From Trichosphaerium sp. ATCC 40318 (taxonomy: Eukaryota; Discosea; Flabellinia; Trichosidae): a DNA stretch of 64,000 nt. The stretch's first letter is position 1; each line of letters starts with the position of its first letter. The position numbers and the translations under genes are program-made. The stretch lies in NCBI GenBank assembly GCA_038496445.1, contig JALMLS010000561.1, positions 84,694 through 148,693 of the forward strand, in the 5' to 3' direction. Below, in pieces: positions 54,954 to 64,000 of the stretch. The notes beneath the pieces were generated by a model. That model searched no databases, was not told the origin of the DNA, and saw only the letters and a list, made by a program, of their open reading frames with translations.

Positions 54954-57900
54954 ATGACAACGCTTTCTTGTAAGAGTATAGCTGAATTAAACAAGCAAAG
55001 TGTAATTCCGGATGTTAAAAAAGACCGTGCCATCAGCGCTTATTATACATTCGCTTTTAGGCTCCTAGAGGAGGTATTAACGCGATTTATACCATTTTTA
55101 ATGTTTATTAACGAATTTAAAGGCTGATAAGTATCGATTGAGTGGGGACTTGGAGAGAACATACATATTTCTAATGAGATTCGTTTCGTAAGTATAAAAA
55201 ATCAATACTGTCTAAAATAACGTTTTCGGTTTAGTTTAATTGCTGAAAAGCTTCCAAAACACCCCAACTATCTAACCGACGCCGCTACGAAAATAAAACG
55301 TACAGCGTTAAAAAAGGTACAAATTCAATTCAAAAAACCGATCAATACAGCGTACTTGACGTTTAAACAATTCATTTGAACGAAAACCACAATTTGTAGA
55401 GTGTTTCAACTTATCTCGACATTACTTGCGTTTTCGCGCCTCAAAGTAAGCTACTTGATAACATCACTACTCCTAAAACGTCTAGAAATAACAAAACAAT
55501 CTGTTTCTTTAAAACCGTTTATTACGCGTCGGTAGTATTTAATTACGCTTGTTTACGTCTTATTCCTTTTATTTAGAAATGTTTTGCTGTTGTTGAAGAG
55601 CTACAGTACTTGAAAGATGTATTAAAATCAGAATATGACGAAAGGTCACGTGCAATTGAACAGAAAAAGAGAGATGAAGAAAGGGCCAAACAAGAAGCAG
55701 AAAAAGCCAAAAAAGAGGCAGAATTACAAGCTAAATTAGATGCTGATTTAGAGGTATGACGTAGTTGACAAGAACGTACTGTGAAGCGGACAGTAGAGAA
55801 AAAAAAAACCAATTTCGAGTTCCAGTTTTTGGTTTCTTTTTTGGGGTACTGGAGGAGAGTTCTAATCATTTTTGGTAGGCTAGACAAAAGAAACTAAAGG
55901 ATGCTTCTATAATCGGTGATGAGGATGCTACATTTGCATTCCCAAGCGTACCAGGGGAGTCTAAAAAAAGTGTAAAAGAAAAACCAAAAATTAGTAAACC
56001 AACGAGCTCTAAGACTACTCCACCTGATGATGACGACATAATGGCCAGGTTTGCACGGTTGGATCCTAAAAATGCAAATGTTGTGCTTAAGGTAAGTTGT
56101 GAGACGCCACTTTTTGATTGTTCTTCCAAACTCCAAAAAAAAATCTTGTTTTTGTTATTTTCACAACTTCAAGTGAAGCTTCTTGTGTTATTTTTCTTTG
56201 TCAAATCATATGATGTCTTCTTTTTTGGTTATTGACAGTACATTATGTCGGGTTTGAAGCCATGCAGAATTAATATTCTCAATTGTTTCTTTTTCTTTTT
56301 TTTGCATTTCTGATTGTTTTGTTTAGTTAGCAGAAAGTGAAGTTACTGATATTGATGAAGATGAACTGGACGATATTTTATTAACACAATTACCTTCTGT
56401 ACCAGGATCAAAGAGTAAACCAAACCAATCAAAACCTGAAGAACCAAAGAAAGAAAATGATACAACTACCAGTTCTGCTTTTGACATTCTGAATATTTTG
56501 AAGCAGCAAGTTGCCCCTAAACCTAAACGTAAGCTCCCGTATATGACCACCTTTACTTACAGTTTTAATAGTAGCGTATCCTGATCTATCTCTTACGCCA
56601 GAGGGCCCTTCAAAATCCACACAGTCATCAACACGTCCTAAAAAAGGTCATTTTTCTTTGCCTGATTTTGACAGTATCAAATCGTCCAAACCTCCTTCTT
56701 CGGATAAGCCTGAGACCACAACCAAGGAACTTCAAAATCAAAGCACAAAATCTACGCCAAAAGCTTCAGAGAAGCCAACAAAGAGTTTAAATGATAGCAA
56801 AGGTGCACTAGTTCAACCCAACACAACTGTTTCGAAACCTCCAGATACATTACCTGACTTCTCAGCCGCCTTCGAAAATACTAAACCCAAAACACCTACA
56901 CCACCAACAAAAGGTGATATACACTCCAAAGGAGTTGTTGAAGTAGCACCACCCAAAAGGTAAAGTTGATAAGGAGATGCACAAGTGTTGACTTAACTTC
57001 TTTTTAAGTGCGGAAAAAGTATCTAGAAGAATTCCTATTGATACTAGTCCTTCAGCGCCACCTGATGAAGGTGACGATCTTTATGTTATCCCAAAACGGT
57101 CCAGAGATCCTAAAAGCGTCACGCCATCTGCAAGCAGCGGAGGAGCTAGTGCAGTGGCTGTACGGCCTTCTGAGATGAGTAAGACTATGTCAAAGCCAGC
57201 GACTATGTCTATGAGTGGCTTAGTTGCTGTTAAGAAGGAAGAAGACAAAGTTGAGATCAGTAAACCAAAAGAGTCTCTTCCTGAGTTGATAAAAAGGCTT
57301 GGAAGTAACAATAGCAGACAAGGCGCTATTGATTTACCTCTTCCTCCTGAAAGTGAACCTGCTGATATTGCAGAACAGATTAATATGAGCTTGGCATTGG
57401 ATAATGTATTTGGAGGAGGAGATAGCGTTCTTGAGGAACCAGAAAAGTAAGTGTCGCTTGAAGCCTTTTTTATTAATTATGTTTTTTTTTTGGAATGTTT
57501 TACAGTCTTGATAGCTAATTTTCTTTCTTTTAAGTCTTCTTCTACCTAAACATGGTATATTATTGGATGCACTACAATCTGATCTAGAACCAGCACCTGT
57601 ACCTAAGATTCATGAGAAGAGAAGGACGGAGTACGACTTGTTTTCTCTGGTCTGTCTAATCTGTTTGTAGTGGTCATGCGATTTCTTCGCAACCTAGCCT
57701 TTTGGATGCAGATATACCCTATCCTACAGCTTCAATGAAGAATAAAGGAAGTAAAGAAATCGATAAAAAAGAAGAGAAACCTGCTAAAGAGGCTAAACCT
57801 GTAACAAAGGCTGAGAAGCCTAAAGGACCTTTGTATATGTCCGAGGTACTTTATTTTCTCCTCTTCTAGCGCCTGGACCAGCTAACATCTCCATAAGGCT

Positions 57901-60092
57901 GACTTAATAAACTCAATTAAACAATCAGAAGCAACAGTCATGAAACGACAAGAGGAGATACTTGCCAAGGAGAGGGAGAGACTTGAAGAGTATGATTTCT
58001 TTGTATTGATTTTTTTTTTTCAATCAAACAAACATTTCTCCTCGTTAGCAATGGTAAACTAATACCAAGTCAGGATGACAAGAGAACAAGAGAGATTACA
58101 AAGAGAGCGAGATGAAAGAGAGCGCTTAGCTAAAGAAGAAGCCGAAAGACTACGTAAAATTGAGGAAGATGAACGTCGTGCTGAAGAAGAGAAAAGACTC
58201 GCTATAGAGCGTAAGGAGAAAGAAAGAAAAGACCGTGAACGTGCACTAGAAGAAGAAGCTAAACGTAAAGCTGAAGAAGAGAAGATCTTGGCTCTTGAGA
58301 AGCTTAAAGACGAGCGAAGGCGTGAACGTCTTGCTAGAAAAGCAAAAGCAGCAAAAGAAGCAAGAGAAGCACGTGAAGCTCTTGAAGCAGAAGAGGAGTC
58401 AAAAAGAGAAGCTGCTAAAGAGATCAAACCAAGCAAGAGATCTTCAGGAACAGTCGCTTCTGCACCTCCTACACAGGCTCCTTTGAGTGATGGGCATAAT
58501 GACTTTCAATTCAAAGAACCTGTAGCTCTTGATCCTTCTTCTATACCTGGTCCTCCACCAGCTCCTGGTACTCAAGTCAGAGCTATTGCGGTATGTTTTT
58601 AATACTGTGATACTGGTTACATATCTCAAAATCTATAGGATGCAGTAGACCCTCGTGTGATGCCTCACCAACCTTCTGTACCTCAATGTACGTGATTTTT
58701 TTCTTGTTTTATATCTGAGAAAAACCTGTCGTTTCTGTGATTTCGAACTTTTGGATCGGTATTTTTAAACAATTTATATTACTTTTACTTGTACAAGAGG
58801 CCTTTACTACAAGTTGCAGTGGTGTTATAGTCTTATTTTTCCTATTTTTTGTGTGTTGATGTTTTCTTTTGTTTTAGTCTTACCTCGTCCAAATGCTGTT
58901 GGACCGGTCATGTATAATAATAACCCTCAAATGTATTACCCTTACACCGGACAACAAGTTTTTAATCCAGAGTCTTTGAATATCTATAATGTTGATAGAG
59001 AGAAGCTATTAACTGAAACAACAAAAAGAAGAGGAAAAAGAAGAAGAACACGTGATAAAAAAGATAAAAAACAAAAATCACAACGAAAGACACCAGAACC
59101 TATAAGTGAGGATATATACATAGACAAAACAATCATACACAGGTGAGTAGAACTCGAACAAAACTCAACAAACACATTTTCCAAAAAAAAAAAAACAAAA
59201 AAAAATGAGAAAGAAAAAAAATCTTTTAACTCTTCTTTCTTGTAGGTTTGGTAAGGTAAGTAATAGCAAAGTACGTGGTAAGAAGAAGATGCTTGTATGC
59301 GGTACAATGTTCCAAACATTCATGGCAAGAGCTGAGCCTAATACAAGACGTAATATTGAGACGTGTGGTATTCTTTGTGGTAGACTTGTACGTGCAGCCT
59401 TTATTGTAGTGTTTGATTTCTTACTTCAAATAGAGGTCTGATGATATGTTTGAAGTCACAACTTTGTTGATACCTAAGCAACGTGGTGATGCTAATACAT
59501 GTGCTACTACAGATGAAGAGGAGATTTTCTTATATCAACATAAACACCACTTGTTAACGTTGGGCTGGATTCATGTATGTTTTATCTTTTTTCTTTATTG
59601 TCTTTGTTGACCAGTTTTTTAATAGACACATCCATCTCAACGATGTTTTCTAAGCTCTGTGGATATGCATACACAATGTTCATACCAATCGCTATTCCCA
59701 GAAGCTATTGCAGTCGTTATTGCTCCTAGATACAATCCAAAGTGCGTCAAGCTCTCTTTTTTTGTTTTTTTTTTCTTAGTTTTTTCTTCCCCTCAAGATG
59801 CTATCATTTTCTCACTTCTTTGTGGGTGTTTCATTTTTTTAGCTACACATAGTGTTTTTATTGTATTCAGTCTGTTGCATTTTAGTATTGCTTATACTGT
59901 CGTTTTTCTAGTTTCAGCGTTTTTGGACTGACAAAGAGAGGACTTCCAATTATTCAAAATTGCCCTCTTTCTGGATTTCATTTACATGATGAGACTACGA
60001 TGTACAGGGAATCAGAACATATTGTTCTTGTATGGCCTAAAAATGATAACACTAAAGTTGTAGATATGAGACGTTCTTCGTTCAAGGTGTAA
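54954..60092 (+). CDS. AMSH-type (STAMBP) JAMM deubiquitinase with a very long linker
   Basis: ATG 54954 gives MTTLSCKSIAELNKQSVIPD and AISAYYTFAFRLLEE (exon 1 ends 55073). It joins to ADKYRLSGDLERTYIFLMRF and SLIAEKLPKHPNYLTDAATK, the USP8/AMSH N-terminal dimerisation or MIT-like domain. A very long linker follows (about 55.6-59.1 kb). It has charged coiled coil (QEAEKAKKEAELQAKLDADL, RQEEILAKERERLEE, RERDERERLAKEEAERLRKI), Ser/Pro/Lys-rich stretches and a short SMNLALDNVFGG-like segment (QINMSLALDNVFGGGD). The catalytic JAMM domain has RRNIETCGILCGRL (Glu), LLTLGWIH|THPSQRCFLSSVDMHTQ (H-x-H...S...D), PEAIAVVIAPRYNP and LSGFHLHDE. The end is MRRSSFKV with stop 60092. AMSH enzymes trim K63-linked ubiquitin at endosomes. 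The domain ends match AMSH, but the linker makes the protein about twice the usual length. About 17 exons. Confidence 0.88.
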
Positions 60093-60506
60093 AAAAAAAC
60101 TAATAAAATAACAATCAAAAAAAGTGACTTTGACATCTTCTTTTGAACTGTTGACAACCAGAAATATGGAGAAACTTTTGTAACGCTAGTATTCGTTCTG
60201 TGGTTTTCAGACTGCTAGTTGGATAAGGCGTTAAACTTACTCTTCCTAAGAAGTTAGAAGGCTAACAACTAATTCCACACAGTCAAACGTTTTCTAGCAC
60301 TTGAAAAAAAAACAAACCGACAACATTCCGTTTGCTCAGGATTGTAACTCGTTTTGACGGTATGTAGGTGTACGCAATAATGCCAGCGATAGCACGCTAG
60401 CGCAAACAAGTGAAAAAGATCATCGTGTCGCAGGCGGCGAATTGGATGCACATTCTTGAGTTTTGAACGAATGATTGAAGCAAAATGCGAGTTTCAGCGT
60501 ACTTTA
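60093..60506. other. Intergenic, flank of repeat copy 2
   Basis: About 410 bases between the AMSH stop and the dispersed repeat. No gene or motif recognised. Confidence 0.45.
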
Positions 60507-61490
60507 GTGTATATCGCCCAAAATGCACCTGCACGTTATCAAGCTGAGTGGTAGTTTATGATTTATACAGTTCCGAACAATTTTGGTAAGATATCGGTTA
60601 AAAAAGCGCGATTTCAACGTGATCAGCTTTCGTTTCGTCAAATCTCTACAATAGCACTTCTTTATATCTAATTTCTCTATTCCACGCCACGGTCTGTATG
60701 TTCCGCTTTTCAAAACGCACTTTGACGGTTGTTTAAGCTTTTTCATCCTAACGTTGACCAAATGCAATTTCTATACTCTCAACCACATAGAAGCGAGTAT
60801 CTTACGACAATTACCGGTTCATAGTAAGGTGGAATTCGAGCGGTATCCATTTTTTTGAATTTGAGTTTAACCGTTAAATATCCAACTGAAGTAAACGCTT
60901 TCACAGCGTTAGAGGTATACACTAGAGCGTCTTAGCGTTTCGAATAGTGTTTAATAAATTACTCATTTGAAAACGAACAAAATGAAACCAAAGTTGCTTG
61001 TCGATAGGTGCCGTTACCTCTACTACATGTGCATTATCATTACTTTCACTACACCTCCAATATCTCGGCTCAACGTTGATCAATTCAATCCGAAATCACG
61101 AACCTCTAAACAGCGTGACAAACGCTACAACTTTGTGATATCCCACAATTTATTTTGTGGATAAACTTGAATGTACAAAAGGATTTCTGGATTCATGAGA
61201 TAATGGAAAGCAAAAGGAGTGTGTGTTCTCTTGGCGCTTTCTAAATAGAAAATAACGACATGATTTGAAGTTGATGAGACTCAGTGCCTCGAGGTATCGT
61301 ACCTGAATCTCAACACAAACATCAATCTAGGATCATGTTAGACTGAGAGAAACTGGTATGAACTGGTACAGTTCCTTGGTCTCGAGTGTCCTTTGGCCGG
61401 TGTTCCAGTGTACGCCGTTGTCAATGGAGTGGGGCGCTCTGTGGGTTATTAAGGAGAGGATGTCTGCTCGGCCCTATCTTTTTGTGAAAA
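60507..61490 (-). repeat. Dispersed repeat, copy 2 (inverted relative to copy 1)
   Basis: Reverse complement of 24079-25053. The part from about 60818 to 61490 is nearly identical to copy 1. The part from 60507 to 60815 is alignable but much more diverged, and in both copies encodes a related open frame (here RGIEKLDIKKCYC, LITCRCILGDIH). Small indels and point changes separate the copies in the conserved part. No target-site duplication could be identified by eye. Confidence 0.8.
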
Positions 61491-62081
61491 AAAGAGGATT
61501 GTGGTTTTGGGTTCCTTGATTTTTACAGTAAGTACTTTGCACTGACACTTGATATTAAGATGTTTTTGTGATTTTACGTGTTAACTATCTCCGCGAAATA
61601 CACGTGGTGGAATACAGTGGTTAGGCTAACAAAAACAAGCACAAAATTATTGATTCTTTGAATACACGAAAATCCTAAACCGTCAAAACCATAACAAATA
61701 ATGGTGTAGATTTGAAACTTTAACAATGTACAGGCTTCACTGTGTAACGACACAGTTATGACACGTTGTTAATGAGTTCTCATTAATATACATTATTTGA
61801 AGCACCAACACAAATAAACACCAACCAAACAAAGACTACCTCTTGTCTTCTCCTGTGTAAATGCAACTATCAGAACAATTTATTTAAGTTGTAGAACATA
61901 TTTATTGGATATCAAGCACTACCACAGCTTGAAAACTCGCAATTAGTAGTCGGTATAGTCTTTGAAGCTAAATTTATTTTCCATGACTTAAGGGCACTTA
62001 ACTATCAATCCATTCGTGACTACTCAGAGGTGCCCTCTTATTCAATCTCTTTCAATATACATTCTCAAGAACAACCAGAGA
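61491..62081. other. Intergenic
   Basis: 590 bases before the binding-protein-like gene. A CACGTG lies near 61600. No gene seen. Confidence 0.45.
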
Positions 62082-64000
62082 ATGCGTGATAATATCTTGA
62101 CTATATTTGGTGCGTGTCTATTTCGTATTTTAATGAACAAGCTGTTAAACTACACAATCCTAATTAAATCTTTTTACCTTTCATTTGCCAGCTTGTTTAT
62201 GCTTATTGCTCGTTTAATCTGTTAACTCTAGGTGTCTTTATATCCCTATCTTCTTTGTTGGTAGTAGTAGGAGCTTTAAGAAACAACAACACTATTGTCA
62301 TAGGGTTCAGTTATAACTTTAACCTTACTGTACAACAAGTAAGAAAAAAAAAGAAAGCTGCTGCACTCACAAAACCGTTTAGAATAATTTTGGCAGGCTC
62401 TTCTTAAAGGTGTTGAGTTGTGGAAGAATAAAACAAATGAAGCAGGTGGTATTGTGGTTGCTGGAAGAAATTATTCGGTACTTAAATAATTAGCAATCCT
62501 GTGCTTCTTTTTCGAAGCACGTGGAGATTTAGATATGATCACTTTGTGTTTTTTGTGATTAATCTCGGGTTTTAGGTTGAGCTAGATGCTCATCCAAGTG
62601 ATAATACTCCTTCTTCTTTGACTAGAATTTATACAGGGCTTGTTAATGACCCTGAAGTAGACTTTCTTTTGGGTACGTTGATTGTTTTTGTACCCGAAAA
62701 CTCAAAACACAAAAAATAACCATTATGTTTAGCTCCAGGAAATACAGCCAGAAGCATCTTCGTTGCTTCTACTATTGTTGATAAAGCACCAACACCTCAG
62801 ATAATGGTTGGTACAACTGTTGCGTCTGGGCGCTTTAATGAAGACCGTAAAAAACGCATTTACAGTAGTATCAGAATCATCAAAGTACGCAGTGTAGATA
62901 GAAAATTCTTTGTGATTTATTTTCTTTCAGGTTAGGTCACGTGGCTATACCTTTTTTCGCCAACACAATGTCGAGTCAATCACCTTTCTTATATACGAAA
63001 GCAACACAGGCGGCGTTCCGTGTACAGGGATGGAGGATATTGTACACACTCACTGACTAAATGGTTTTACTAATACTTTTTGTGGCAGGCTGGTTACAAC
63101 GGAGTTAGAACTTTTAAGTATTTCTATGTAAATGGCACCACTCTTGAAAATTCTGAAGGACTTGGGTTGCAGCTTTTGACGTATGATCACGTGAACTAGA
63201 CTATTTTAGACTTGAATTAACTGAAAAACAAAGGGGATTATTCGTGAAGATAGTGATGCTCTCGTTTCATGTGGTTCACCGCAGGTGGCCTTAGAGTGGA
63301 TGCTACCAAAGATGAGACAAGTTGGATGGACACCTAAGATATTGCTTGTCATACCTCTTAGCGCTTTTGCCCTTTTCGATCCTGAGCTACGTCAGTATGC
63401 TTGTACAGTTTCTGTTGTAAGCTACAATGCACAATTTTACATCTGATGGTACTCCGTAGAGTAGCAGCGATTCCACTAGGGTTGACCCGTTTTTTGGTAC
63501 CATACGAGATGTAATCGCTGGAGTTCGTAAGGCTGCACCTCAGTTACCAGGCGCTGCAATTAACATAGCACCTATTAGCGCTGCAGCTGCTCTAATGCTA
63601 GGTGAAGCAATTCAGGTACACTCTTAGCTTAGCTGGCGAGATCTCACCTTACAAAGGCTGCCGATAGTATTGAGGTACCTGATGTTATTGAGGCTATGAG
63701 AAAACTGGATATATCAACATTCTTTGGACGTGTAAGTGCAGTAGTAAATAAAACTTACATAATTATTACAATATCTAATCTATTTTTAGCTTAGGTTTTC
63801 TGTTACGAATGGACAGCTTGGTGAAGGTGTATTTAATAAGTATATAGATAAAACAACATCTTCGGTTGTAGGGCCTCTTCTTAGTGCTTCTGCAGAGCTT
63901 GTATACCCAATGCCAACATGGGATGAACGCGTACAATCAAATCAATTCGGTACATACTAAGGCCATCTTTGTTTGAAGCTTACGTGGTATGCAGGTGATA
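62082..64000 (+). CDS. Secreted or receptor-type periplasmic-binding-protein-like I domain (partial)
   Basis: ATG 62082 (MRDNILTIFG) joins through a GTGCGT...CTAG intron to VFISLSSLLVVVGALRNNNT, making a signal peptide. The body has TIVIGFSYNFNLTVQQ, ALLKGVELWKNKTNEAGGI (the usual G-x-x-L-x-x-x-x-I-N-x-x-G-G-I), NDPEVDFLLAPGNTARSIFV, GYNGVRTFKYFYVNGTTLEN, GSPQVALEWMLPKMRQVGW, SRVDPFFGTI-like (STRVDPFFGTIRDVI), PDVIEAMRKLDISTFFGR and LRFSVTNGQLGEGVFNKYID. This is a Peripla_BP_6/LivK-type ligand-binding fold, as in receptor ectodomains. The gene runs off the window after a GTACAT donor at about 63951, so any transmembrane or cyclase/kinase part is not seen. About 11 exons are visible. Confidence 0.75.

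Noticed and set aside
1-64000. CRISPR arrays, phage or bacterial operons
   Set aside because: No regularly spaced short repeats; genes are individually spliced with poly-T/AG acceptors, as in a nuclear eukaryotic genome.

Overview
The window is nuclear DNA of a microbial eukaryote. It is AT-rich and gene-dense, and almost every gene is split by short introns (mostly about 42-60 nt). Introns most often begin GTACGT or another GTAC form and end in AG. The standard stop codons are used. No prokaryotic operons, CRISPR arrays, tRNAs or phage genes were seen. A long Pro-Thr array on a metzincin protease (37.1-38.0 kb), lysosome-type enzymes and many secreted proteins suggest a heterotrophic protist. 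The Pro-Thr style is common in stramenopiles, so that lineage is my best guess, but it is not proven here.

Layout. 0-6 kb: end of an unidentified gene, a four-pass membrane protein, and a tandem pair of PSI-like single-pass receptors, the second one damaged. 6-8.2 kb: an F-box protein with about 24 short leucine-rich repeats. 9.1-11.2 kb: a GH28 polygalacturonase-like enzyme. 11.65-12.6 kb: a decayed TKL-type kinase. 12.7-20.1 kb: a C2-domain protein and a long coiled-coil protein whose N-terminus resembles the talin F0/F1 ubiquitin-like domains. 20.4-22.6 kb: an M14 carboxypeptidase with a B-type pocket. 23.1-23.9 kb: an orphan gene.

24.1-25.05 kb and 60.5-61.5 kb hold two inverted copies of one dispersed repeat, about 36 kb apart. 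Between them lie: a MORN_2 (YwqK-like) fragment next to a W-R-x-L-L-G repeat gene; Sua5; a protein with repeated D-W-Y modules and a nuclease-like C-terminus; a galactocerebrosidase (GH59) with an N-terminal ricin-type lectin; a gametolysin-like (M11) protease; a large MORN_2 repeat gene; a SAP-domain protein; an NTF2-like protein; a fascin-like/PhyH fusion; a vWD-like secreted protein; a DOMON-copper monooxygenase; dephospho-CoA kinase; the SRP RNA gene; a probable mitochondrial pyrophosphatase; and an AMSH-type deubiquitinase. The window ends inside a secreted type-1 periplasmic-binding-protein-like gene.

Functionally this is a mix of housekeeping genes (Sua5, CoaE, PPase, SRP RNA, AMSH) and a secretory/lysosomal set (GH28, GH59, M14, M11, DBM-like, PSI-like). 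Accessory families built from repeats (F-box/LRR, MORN_2, D-W-Y, W-R-x-L-L-G) make up the rest. The palindrome CACGTG is strikingly over-represented across the window and in two genes directly abuts the start codon.
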